From IMG/VR virus record IMGVR_UViG_3300032238_001291, positions 1 to 37,736 of that record: a DNA stretch of 37,736 bases; one strand, written 5' to 3'. Position 1 is the first letter of the stretch, and every line of letters starts with the position of its first letter. Origin of the DNA: a virus. Shown here piece after piece: positions 1 through 7,142 of this stretch. The notes beneath the pieces were generated by a model that made no database searches, was not told the origin of the DNA, and was given only the letters and a program-made list of their open reading frames with translations. The position numbers and the translations under genes are program-made.

Positions 1-1463
1 GCCATACTATCTTTTATTCCTTCTGCAAGAGATATAAGATATTGTGCTTTTGCTTGAGAGTCTGATTTATTGGTAAGACCAGGACCCATAATCAAGTAAT
101 CAACTTGAATATTATCTTTATTTGAGAACAGATTGTATGAGGTTTGCAGATCACCAAGAGTTGCAGCATATCCTCCAGCAGCAGAATAACTAATACCACC
201 ACTTAAATTATATGTTTTGTTTCCGATTGCGCTAAAAGTTACTCCCTGAGCATTTTGTCCCCAGAGACCTTGTGCTGTTGTGTATGGTGTAAATGATGTT
301 GAGAATGCAACTGCTCTTGGTGCAGTACCCCAGAAGGCATCTGCAGCATTTGATGGATTGTAACCTGCCCAGATTTGGGAGGAAAAATCTGCAAGATACT
401 GTTTATACCAGATTTTCTGAGGAGAGTTGACTGAAGAAACCGCATCAGCTGCTTTTGAAAGACCTATATGCTTTTCAATAAGTGTTCCTTGATTTCCTGT
501 AATTGTTCCAAGATCATCGACTACAACGATGTGCATTCCATCACCTTCACCAGATCTATCCAATGAATATTGGTTAGATGTTGGTCTTGGTGCGATTGAC
601 TTCCAATAAATTGTGCTATTTGTAAGACCTAAGGTTTGTTGATCATACCAATCAACAACCGTTGCTGGAGTTACTCCTGCTAATCCTTGAGTAGAACCAG
701 TAGCAATACCAGAATTGTTTATGAACTTGATTGTATTTGAAGTTGAGAACGATGCATAACTTGCTGATTGTGCATAGTTAATTAAAGTCTCTGTTCCTGC
801 AGTAGAAACTCTTGAAACAACATGAACATCAATTGTACTATTTCCGTTCGTGGAATCAGTAGTAATTCCTGTGATGATTCCTTTCAAATATCCACTAAAC
901 AGAGAAGTTGTGCCAGCACCAGGAAGAACAACGTTGGTAAGTGCAGCAGTAACTCCGAATCCAATTGAAGCACCTAAAGTACCTAAATTGGTTGTTGCAA
1001 TTCCAATTGTTTGATCTGCAAAATCATCAATAAAACAAACTTTTAGTCCATTTGCCCAAGTACCTGGATTCTTTGCAGCATATGTGAAGTTAGTTGCTTC
1101 GGACCAGTTACTGGTATAGTCGTCGTAATTTTTAATTTTTGAATTTGTTGTAGTACCAATACCAACACCTGCATTAGCATTATTCAGTGTTGAACCATCA
1201 GTTCTAACAACTTTTAGAACACCACCATATGAAAGAAATGATGATGCACTCATCCAATACTCATATTGCGAATCTGATGAAATTGGTTTGCCAAAAGTAT
1301 TGATTAAATCTTGTTCTGTTGCAATGTCAATTGGATAATCGACTGGTCCAATTGGAAAGGGTCCAGCAATTGCGCCAATGTTATCTAAAACATTATCAGC
1401 TCTTCCTACTGTTAAATCAACCTCTCTGACGAGTACGCCTGGAGATAATTGAGGAGTCGCCAT
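1..1463 (-). CDS. 18: Tail sheath protein gp18, C-terminal part beyond the window edge
   Basis: The frame is open from the ATG at 1463 to the left edge, giving about 487 residues with no stop. T4 gp18 is 659 residues, so roughly a quarter is probably missing. The N-terminus (MATPQLSPGVLVREVDLT) is typical of T4-type contractile sheath subunits, followed by a segment rich in Gly, Thr and Ser and a conserved region containing QKIWYKQYLADF and GLWGQNAQGVTFSAIGNK-like sequence. In the family this protein polymerises around the tail tube and contracts at infection. The start is set by GGAGA six bases before ATG. Its place directly after gp17 and a tiny gene matches T4 order, with the tube gene gp19 expected further left. 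A late promoter lies 35 bases upstream inside an inverted repeat that includes the ribosome binding site. Identification is firm. Confidence 0.93.
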   Translation of the reverse strand, partial: MATPQLSPGVLVREVDLTVGRADNVLDNIGAIAGPFPIGPVDYPIDIATEQDLINTFGKPISSDSQYEYWMSASSFLSYGGVLKVVRTDGSTLNNANAGVGIGTTTNSKIKNYDDYTSNWSEATNFTYAAKNPGTWANGLKVCFIDDFADQTIGIATTNLGTLGASIGFGVTAALTNVVLPGAGTTSLFSGYLKGIITGITTDSTNGNSTIDVHVVSRVSTAGTETLINYAQSASYASFSTSNTIKFINNSGIATGSTQGLAGVTPATVVDWYDQQTLGLTNSTIYWKSIAPRPTSNQYSLDRSGEGDGMHIVVVDDLGTITGNQGTLIEKHIGLSKAADAVSSVNSPQKIWYKQYLADFSSQIWAGYNPSNAADAFWGTAPRAVAFSTSFTPYTTAQGLWGQNAQGVTFSAIGNKTYNLSGGISYSAAGGYAATLGDLQTSYNLFSNKDNIQVDYLIMGPGLTNKSDSQAKAQYLISLAEGIKDSM

Positions 1464-1469
1464 GTTTTT

Positions 1470-1525
1470 CTCCGTAAAGTCTCAGTTTATCTGAAAATAT
1501 TTATTAAAAATTTACTTTACGGGAG
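1470..1525 (-). promoter_or_regulatory. Ribosome-binding-site-masking hairpin around the gp18 late promoter
   Basis: On the minus strand, CTCCCGTAAAGT (1525-1514) can pair with ACTTTACGGAG (1480-1470) with one bulged C. Nine pairs are uninterrupted (1472-1480 with 1514-1522). The downstream arm contains the GGAG of gp18. The loop holds the late promoter AATAAATA (1498-1505). RNA reading through from gp17 carries both arms; RNA starting at the late promoter carries only the second. The pairing is seen directly; the regulatory role is inferred from the T4 precedent. Confidence 0.6.
1498..1505 (-). promoter_or_regulatory. T4-type late promoter for gp18
   Basis: AATAAATA on the minus strand matches the NATAAATA late consensus of T4-like phages and lies 35 bases before the gp18 ATG. 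It would be read by host RNA polymerase carrying the phage late sigma factor (gp55 family), which is not in this window. Confidence 0.7.
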
Positions 1526-1545
1526 GGAAATGTGTGGTGAACAAA

Positions 1546-1776
1546 CTACCAATCTGGATATTGCCAATCAATATAAAGTTGTTTATTTTTTCTTGCCTCT
1601 ATTATCCTCCTTACTGTACACTCTTTACATTCATGAGAGTATGAAGATGCAACTGGTCCTCTGTACTTACGGGTTCTGTAAAAATCATCAGTTAAACTTT
1701 TTACCTCTCTACAAATTCTACATTTTCTATCAGTAAGCAATAAATGCCCAAGTTTTATTTGCTTATCAAGTTCCAT
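1546..1776 (-). CDS. Small zinc-ribbon-like protein between gp17 and gp18, 76 aa
   Basis: This small protein has two Cys pairs, CRIC near residue 20 and ECKEC near residue 52, with a basic stretch between and after them, so it may bind one zinc ion. No function is recognised. The ATG at 1776 overlaps the gp17 stop as TAATG, which suggests translation coupled to the large terminase. An in-frame GTG at 1794 would add six residues, but it lies inside gp17 and has no better ribosome binding site. The position, wedged between packaging and sheath genes, hints at a virion or packaging accessory role, but the Cys pairs also resemble the N-terminal part of HNH-type proteins such as the one at 3432. 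No HNH core residues are present, so it could also be a remnant of such a gene. Confidence 0.7.
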   Translation of the reverse strand: MELDKQIKLGHLLLTDRKCRICREVKSLTDDFYRTRKYRGPVASSYSHECKECTVRRIIEARKNKQLYIDWQYPDW

Positions 1777-3425
1777 TATGTCATATAATCCCACATATGA
1801 GACATATCCCCATATTCATCAACAAACCACCTATCACCATCACTATCCACAAAACTCTCAGATCCCAAACCATCCAATATAAATCCAAATGGTGACATAT
1901 CTTGCTCAATTTGATTTTTTTGTTCCTCGTATAATCTTTTTCTAACGTCTTGGTCTGTAAGTTCTTTAAAGTAATCTTGCGCAACCAACCAGGCATAAAT
2001 TACAAGGCACATTGCGAGGTCATCATTGCATCCTTCTTCTGCCTCAAATGAATTATGCTTTTGGATGAAAGTTGTCAACTCTGCGATGATTTCATAATCA
2101 TTGAGGTATAACTTATCTTCCTCAATCATAGTCTTCAGATTAAGGCATCCGACTTTTTTGACGGTCTTAGACATCTTAACGCCTAGCTGAGTCTTCTTTC
2201 CAGAAAATCCTTGTCCAACTATTTGTCCCGCTCTACCTCTCATAGAGCACATCAATAGATTATTATACTCTAAATCATACTGCAGAATACTTGCCACCTG
2301 ATCGCCAACATCATTAACTTCACATAGAATATATGCATTGTTATAACTCTTTGCCATCTCATAAATGACACTTGGAAATAGCATTGGTTTTATTTCATTA
2401 TTTCTATACTTTGCAACTACGCGATGCGGAAACTGTGTTATATCAATTACTGTGAATGCCGAATAATCGTTTCCTACCCCCCTAGCAACGTCTACAGTCA
2501 TCAAATAGTCATGTTCCTCAACTGGATCCACATAAACATCTAAACCCGCGCTGCGGGTCTTAGGGTGGTCATACACAAGGGTTCTGAGTTTAGACGGTGC
2601 GATAAGAGTATCAACAGATCCTAGGAATTCGCATTCAAACTCAACTTTAAATTGTTGCTCAGAAGTGTTAGCAATAGTTTGTGCTTTCCACTTCTCATCT
2701 CTACCAGGAACTTCACTCCAATGAACATCAGTGAAGATATATTCATTTTTTCCCTTCTCAGCATCGTGCCACATTCGGTAGAAATGATTCATACCGTGAG
2801 GAGTAGAAACTATGATAACCTTAGTACTTTTACCAGAAGTAATCGTAGGATATACTGATGCGAAGAATGAATCTGCGATATGATTTGGGACGAATGCAAA
2901 TTCGTCCAAGAATAGTATGTTGAATGACATACCACGAACAGCAGATGCTGATGTGGATGCGGCAAGAATTTTGGAACCATTCTCTAACTCAAGTGAACCT
3001 TTGTTCCACGAAATAATACCTTGCTGCATCCACTTGGGTAAGTTTTCATATGCAGTTTGTAGTCTATCAAGAAGTTCCCTTGCAGTTGCTGCTTTGTTTG
3101 CAAGAATACCAATATTCACATTATCGTTAAAAACTGCATAATGAAGTAGGAAAGACACTACAGTGGTTGACTTACCAGTCTGTCGCGGCATCTTACAAAT
3201 ATTAAATCTGTGCCTATGAAAATTATTAACTAGTTTCTCTTGAAATGGATACATTTCAAAAGGCATTAATCCGTGGTCAAGTGTTACGATTTTTACATAA
3301 TTTTTTGCAAAATAAACTGGGTCATCCTTGCATTTCATAAACTCAAGAATTTGTTCTTGAGTAAATTCAATAGAAGTGTTTGCTTTTTTTAAATTGGGAT
3401 TACCAAGATAGACATCATCTGCCAT
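1776..3425 (-). CDS. 17: Terminase large subunit gp17 (packaging ATPase and nuclease)
   Basis: This is the DNA packaging motor and headful nuclease, acting at the prohead portal. The 549 residues are slightly shorter than T4 gp17 (610). In the ATPase domain I see Walker A MPRQTGKS at residues 79-86, Walker B LFLDEF at 171-176 with catalytic Glu 175, and coupling motif STPHG at 207-211. The C-terminal RNase H-like nuclease has Asp 312 (VDVARG), Glu 369 (CEVND) and Asp 468/469 (CNDDLAM). All key residues are intact, so it should be active. ATG at 3425 is preceded by AGGAG about ten bases away, and that site lies in the last codons of the upstream endonuclease gene. In T4 genes 16 and 17 overlap; here two other genes separate them. 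Confidence 0.97.
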   Translation of the reverse strand: MADDVYLGNPNLKKANTSIEFTQEQILEFMKCKDDPVYFAKNYVKIVTLDHGLMPFEMYPFQEKLVNNFHRHRFNICKMPRQTGKSTTVVSFLLHYAVFNDNVNIGILANKAATARELLDRLQTAYENLPKWMQQGIISWNKGSLELENGSKILAASTSASAVRGMSFNILFLDEFAFVPNHIADSFFASVYPTITSGKSTKVIIVSTPHGMNHFYRMWHDAEKGKNEYIFTDVHWSEVPGRDEKWKAQTIANTSEQQFKVEFECEFLGSVDTLIAPSKLRTLVYDHPKTRSAGLDVYVDPVEEHDYLMTVDVARGVGNDYSAFTVIDITQFPHRVVAKYRNNEIKPMLFPSVIYEMAKSYNNAYILCEVNDVGDQVASILQYDLEYNNLLMCSMRGRAGQIVGQGFSGKKTQLGVKMSKTVKKVGCLNLKTMIEEDKLYLNDYEIIAELTTFIQKHNSFEAEEGCNDDLAMCLVIYAWLVAQDYFKELTDQDVRKRLYEEQKNQIEQDMSPFGFILDGLGSESFVDSDGDRWFVDEYGDMSHMWDYMT

Positions 3426-3431
3426 AATAAA

Positions 3432-3839
3432 TCAACTCCTATCTTTTAAATATAAAATTGCTTTTTCTAAATTTTGGATATTATCTTTAAAATTTCCCAA
3501 TCCTCTATTGCAGTGATTACAGAGCATACCTCTAAATTTTCCATCTTTGTGATTGTGATCCATAACTAAAGAGTAAAGTTTTCCCAAATGTTTATTATTT
3601 TTTGATCCTGCAAATTCGTTTCCGCCACATATATCACATTTATCCTGTTTCTTCAATTTTCTAACTTCATCATCAGAAAGTTGACCTCTAAATTTACCTC
3701 TGTTTATTTCACTTCTATAAGATGCTCTACATTTTCTACACCAACTATCTAATCCATCTAATTTTTTATTGTGGGGAGGGAAACTAATTGTATCTTTTGA
3801 CTTTTCTTCTTTACATTTGGTACAAATCTTAAAGTTCAT
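3432..3839 (-). CDS. Endonuclease VII-like HNH protein (probable free-standing homing-type nuclease)
   Basis: The 135-residue protein has an N-terminal zinc-ribbon-like part (Cys 6, 9, 34, 37) and a C-terminal part resembling the recombination endonuclease VII family: CDIC at 68-71, the catalytic-type DHNH at 94-97 and CNHCN at 107-111, followed by a short helix. T4 endonuclease VII (gp49) has the same Cys pairs around a DHD core and resolves branched DNA. This copy lacks the gp49 C-terminal dimerisation region and sits between virion genes, so a free-standing homing-type endonuclease is more likely than the resolvase itself. It ends six bases before gp17. No clear Shine-Dalgarno precedes the ATG; a late promoter in a hairpin loop lies just upstream. 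Family assignment is firm, role inferred. Confidence 0.85.
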   Translation of the reverse strand: MNFKICTKCKEEKSKDTISFPPHNKKLDGLDSWCRKCRASYRSEINRGKFRGQLSDDEVRKLKKQDKCDICGGNEFAGSKNNKHLGKLYSLVMDHNHKDGKFRGMLCNHCNRGLGNFKDNIQNLEKAILYLKDRS

Positions 3840-3842
3840 ACT

Positions 3843-3876
3843 TTTTCATTACTTTACATTATTTATGTAATGAAAA
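3843..3876 (-). promoter_or_regulatory. Late promoter inside the loop of a 10-bp inverted repeat before the endonuclease VII-like gene
   Basis: Perfect arms TTTTCATTAC (3876-3867 read on the minus strand) and GTAATGAAAA (3852-3843) enclose a 14-base loop. CATAAATA, matching NATAAATA, spans 3867-3860. The downstream arm ends four bases before the start ATG. A competing inner repeat (3854-3859 with 3865-3870) also exists. RNA begun at the late promoter would lack the first arm. Confidence 0.5.
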
Positions 3877-3884
3877 GGTATGAA

Positions 3885-5618
3885 TCAACACTTCCAACGT
3901 TTTCTTGCTGCTAATCCTCTTTCTCCTTTCCAACTTCTACTACGGGAGCAGAAGTTTTTGCGACGTTTTGCTGCTTTACTTCCTGGTTTTACATCACCAG
4001 TTACAGGTGCTTGAAGATGGGAACCAGTAGCACGATTGTATTTATCCCTACCTTTTTGAGTAAGTCCACCACCTCTTTCTACTGAAAGTTTTTCACCCCT
4101 TCCAACCGATAATACAGGACCTTCTTCTTCTATTTTTTCTTCTCCAATTGTTCCATTATTGAGAAGATAATTTTTTGACTTGGAATTTACAACTTGAATT
4201 AGTGGCATTCCTGGTTGAATTCCTGAAACATTATATTGGAGAACTTGAGCCCCTGGATAAACTTTCTGAATCTCCAATGTCACATCTTTTCTAGTTGGCA
4301 TTCCCATTTGAGGGAAGAACATTCTGATAGAATATGTCCTTCCCCTCCAAGAAAGAATTACTGCAATAATATTACCAGTTTCTGACTGAAGACGAGTTGC
4401 CTCTTCAATTTGAGATTTAAAACCTTTGATTGGTTCTGGTTTAATTATGTCAACTACTTCAGCAAAAGTATTTCCATTAGCATCCTCAATAGTTACAGAT
4501 TCTTTTTTAGTTTTATCTCCCCAGTTTCCAGCACCCACCTTACGGCACTTAACTAATGCTCCAGATGCATATGCACTTGGCCAAATTTTATATCTTGATT
4601 TTACTTTTTCTTTACATGCATCTTCATTTACAAATTCTTCAGTTGCAACATTTTTTGCTTTACCAGATCTTTCTGCATTTGGATCTTCTTTTCTCTTTCT
4701 TCTTGCTGCTCTTTCCTCTTCTTCTGGAGACATTTCTGATGCCATCTTAGAACTACCACATTTTGGTTTGGTAGTCTGACCTGGTTGTTTTGCACATGGC
4801 TTTCCGGCGTACTTACCTCCTAATTGCACCCATCCTGGTTTTCCATCTGATGATTTACTTTTTGAGAACCAGTCATGAAGAGAAGTATCACCGGATTTCG
4901 ATGCTTCCTGAAGTTCTCCAAGAATTTTATCTACAAGTTTTTCTTCTTTTTTAACCTTTGGAAGTTCTGCAGTTTTTCCTAACTTTCTTTTTGCAACATC
5001 TGCCTCATTAGCATTTGATGATGTAGTTAATGCTTCAATCTTTCTTCTCTTTGCTGCTACTTTATGTGCTGTAGGATTTATAGTGAATGATTCTTCCATT
5101 TCTCTACTACTAACATAGTCTGCCGCAGTATCAATATAATCTGCTGCTTTTGTAATTTTCGACTGGACCCATGCTTCTAAGTTTCCTTCACCCTTTCCAA
5201 CTTTCATTTGCAATCTTTTAATTGCATCCTTCATCGTGGCAAGTTCTGAACGTGCCATTGAATATTCTTCATCCTTAACAGAAACTTTATCCCATGCCTT
5301 TTCACCATAAGAACATTCGGATCTTGATTCTCTTTTATCACAAAGTGGGCAATATCTTTGCTCTTCGTTAGACTCTTTTACATCTTTAAATTTTTTATGT
5401 TCTTTTTTTGCAGATGCTTCCATTTTCTTTAAACGAGTATAGTAGTCTGGGATTTCATCTAAATGTTGAAGAGCAATGTCCATTGCAAGTTCATGGTCTT
5501 TAGTATGCTCGTGCTCAATTGGTTCTCCCATATCAAGTTGCTTCTGAATAAAAGAAACATCAAGACGATGTTTCTTTGCAATTTGTTCAACTGTTTTATG
5601 AGATTTCAACTTCGGCAT
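3885..5618 (-). CDS. Composite 577-aa protein with DUF5661-like N-terminus; virion or prohead-associated role possible
   Basis: No function is recognised. Residues 1-65 resemble the DUF5661 family (a KTVEQIAKKH start, then EHTKDHELAMDIALQHLDE and PDYYTRL). A CPLC pair with a further Cys at 102 follows, then charged, helical, coiled-coil-prone sequence to about 250. Residues 259-290 form a distinct GWVQLGGKYAGKPCAKQPG module with several Cys. A long Lys/Glu-rich linker leads to a compact domain at about 375-475, and the tail (about 520-577) is strongly basic with Cys, ending RKRWKC, similar to short basic Cys-containing tails seen in other phage structural proteins. It looks like several modules fused together. 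A late promoter lies 23 bases upstream. Its place between gp16 and gp17 suggests late expression and perhaps a packaged or capsid-associated protein; that is inference. Confidence 0.8.
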   Translation of the reverse strand: MPKLKSHKTVEQIAKKHRLDVSFIQKQLDMGEPIEHEHTKDHELAMDIALQHLDEIPDYYTRLKKMEASAKKEHKKFKDVKESNEEQRYCPLCDKRESRSECSYGEKAWDKVSVKDEEYSMARSELATMKDAIKRLQMKVGKGEGNLEAWVQSKITKAADYIDTAADYVSSREMEESFTINPTAHKVAAKRRKIEALTTSSNANEADVAKRKLGKTAELPKVKKEEKLVDKILGELQEASKSGDTSLHDWFSKSKSSDGKPGWVQLGGKYAGKPCAKQPGQTTKPKCGSSKMASEMSPEEEERAARRKRKEDPNAERSGKAKNVATEEFVNEDACKEKVKSRYKIWPSAYASGALVKCRKVGAGNWGDKTKKESVTIEDANGNTFAEVVDIIKPEPIKGFKSQIEEATRLQSETGNIIAVILSWRGRTYSIRMFFPQMGMPTRKDVTLEIQKVYPGAQVLQYNVSGIQPGMPLIQVVNSKSKNYLLNNGTIGEEKIEEEGPVLSVGRGEKLSVERGGGLTQKGRDKYNRATGSHLQAPVTGDVKPGSKAAKRRKNFCSRSRSWKGERGLAARKRWKC

Positions 5619-5640
5619 TAAATTGCACTAAATCTTTTTA

Positions 5641-5648
5641 TATTTATT
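5641..5648 (-). promoter_or_regulatory. T4-type late promoter for the 577-aa gene
   Basis: AATAAATA on the minus strand, 23 bases before the ATG at 5618 and overlapping the gp16 stop codon. It would also supply late transcripts to the endonuclease gene and gp17 downstream. Confidence 0.6.
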
Positions 5649-6081
5649 AATCTTGGATATCCTGAGACTGTTGCTTTAAAAGTTTTGCAAGTTCCGCAGT
5701 GGATCCCACAAACAATGCATTTGTTACATTTGTTGGACCTTTTACTCCCCTCTCTTCTTCTATATCCTTAAGTTTCTTCTGTAAGTCCATTAATTTATCT
5801 GTTGCATCTGCAACGTTTTTGATTAACTGCCCCGCAACTTCGTATGCACGAGGCATTTCACTTTCTTGGGCAAGTTCTAGAATACCATTAATTGCCTCTT
5901 GACCCTTTTCTATTAGAGAATATAAATTTCCTCTAGTGTAATCATAATCTTTTTTTATATCATCAACTACAGATGCAACTTTCTCAATTTTTTCTATAAC
6001 TGCCTCAGTCTCAACGGGAACAATATTCCCGCTAACATTAAAGGCTTCATTTAAATTGTCAAACTTTTTTGTCATTTTCAT
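5647..6081 (-). CDS. 16: Terminase small subunit gp16
   Basis: In the T4 family this oligomeric subunit recognises DNA and stimulates the gp17 ATPase. The 144 residues are close to T4 gp16 (164). Features that match are a long central helical pair (about residues 25-110) predicted to form a coiled coil, the motif SEMPRAYEVAGQLIKNVADA, and a C-terminal VTNALFVGSTAELAKLL segment of the kind that ends T4-like small terminases. It follows gp15 as in T4, with a gap of eight bases. The start could be residue 1 (6081) or Met 3 (6075); neither has a strong ribosome binding site. Identification is confident from sequence plus position. Confidence 0.9.
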   Translation of the reverse strand: MKMTKKFDNLNEAFNVSGNIVPVETEAVIEKIEKVASVVDDIKKDYDYTRGNLYSLIEKGQEAINGILELAQESEMPRAYEVAGQLIKNVADATDKLMDLQKKLKDIEEERGVKGPTNVTNALFVGSTAELAKLLKQQSQDIQD

Positions 6082-6089
6082 ATCATCTA

Positions 6090-7094
6090 CTAAGTTGTAG
6101 TTCCACTGAATCCAAAATCATCTCCATCTTCAACTAGAAGATTATCTGCAGATGTAATGGATTTTACTTGTGCTCCCGAAAGATGAGAAATAATACTCGT
6201 ACCATCTCTACCTCTATCAACGGTGAGGGTATTTCCAGATTTGGATTTTACATAAATTTCCTCACTTTCAATTTCAAGATATGTATTTGCAGTAATTGAA
6301 CTTGCATCATTTACTGAAATTAAAACATCTTCTGTTGTAATGTCTTTTGAAATGTTTGTAAGAACTGTTCCTGTATAATTTTTGATTGCTCGTGGTTCCA
6401 CAGTATATACAACTTCCCTTGTTGGGGCAGTTGTAGTAGTTCCACCTGCAATGTAACTGATTGTTGTCTTTTTGACAATATCTTTTGTGGCAGAAGAGAC
6501 TGGTCCGAACAAATATGTTTTTGCAGTAAATCTTAGTGTATAAATGAGAACTCTTCTTGTAGCGAAATCACCTTCATAATCATCCTGCATAGTGATATTT
6601 TCCAAAACAATTGGAATATCTCTTTTTTCATTGATGCTTTCTACTAAGTCAACTGTAAGAGTATATGCTGGTTGAAAATATGGCAAAATTTGTTCTATAA
6701 TCTGGAGACAATCATCATTGAGTTTGGACATTATACTCAATTCAAATTGCATATTATATGGAACAGGCATAAATGCTTTTTTTATCTCTGTTCCGTTTGT
6801 TGGATCTTTTGATGTAAATGTTTGAGTAGTTGTAACTTTTCTTGATGCATCATAAGTTAATCCAGTAAACTCAAATGACATCCTTGGCAATGTTATTTGA
6901 GTTTTTTTACTTAAATCTGCTGATTGTTCAAGTCTTGCTAAAAACTTTTGAGTTGGACCATATGCAAGTGGAACTTTTATCACGCTGACTACATTATCAG
7001 AGGAATTGGTATGCTTTATTTCTATATCATTAAATAAAGAACCAAAAGCAATTATAGTTCTTCTTAAAATTTCGTTATAAAAATACTCAAACAT
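6090..7094 (-). CDS. 15: Tail terminator / sheath stabiliser gp15 with extra C-terminal module
   Basis: gp15 caps the finished tail tube and sheath and joins the tail to the neck. The first 19 or so residues (MFEYFYNEILRRTIIAFGS) and the region with ELSIMSKLNDDCLQIIEQILPYFQP match T4 gp15 closely. At 334 residues it is longer than T4 gp15 (272). The excess is at the C-terminus: residues about 250-334 contain a module with EIESEEIYVKS and VDRGRDGT that also occurs in the gp7 and DUF4815-like proteins of this window. A consensus late promoter (TATAAATA) is 41 bases upstream. The N-terminal identification is firm; the function of the extension is unknown. Confidence 0.93.
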   Translation of the reverse strand: MFEYFYNEILRRTIIAFGSLFNDIEIKHTNSSDNVVSVIKVPLAYGPTQKFLARLEQSADLSKKTQITLPRMSFEFTGLTYDASRKVTTTQTFTSKDPTNGTEIKKAFMPVPYNMQFELSIMSKLNDDCLQIIEQILPYFQPAYTLTVDLVESINEKRDIPIVLENITMQDDYEGDFATRRVLIYTLRFTAKTYLFGPVSSATKDIVKKTTISYIAGGTTTTAPTREVVYTVEPRAIKNYTGTVLTNISKDITTEDVLISVNDASSITANTYLEIESEEIYVKSKSGNTLTVDRGRDGTSIISHLSGAQVKSITSADNLLVEDGDDFGFSGTTT

Positions 7095-7134
7095 TGCGAT
7101 AAATTTTTTACTAATATTTAATCATAATAAAATA

Positions 7135-7142
7135 TATTTATA
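7135..7142 (-). promoter_or_regulatory. Consensus T4-type late promoter for gp15
   Basis: TATAAATA on the minus strand, an exact match to the T4 late consensus, lying in the AT-rich gap between gp14 and gp15, 41 bases before the gp15 ATG. It probably drives gp15, gp16 and the genes beyond. Confidence 0.8.

Noticed and set aside
4426-4779. A 117-codon plus-strand frame
   Set aside because: Antisense shadow of the 577-aa gene, rich in Leu and Ser as expected from reverse reading of a Lys/Glu-rich gene.
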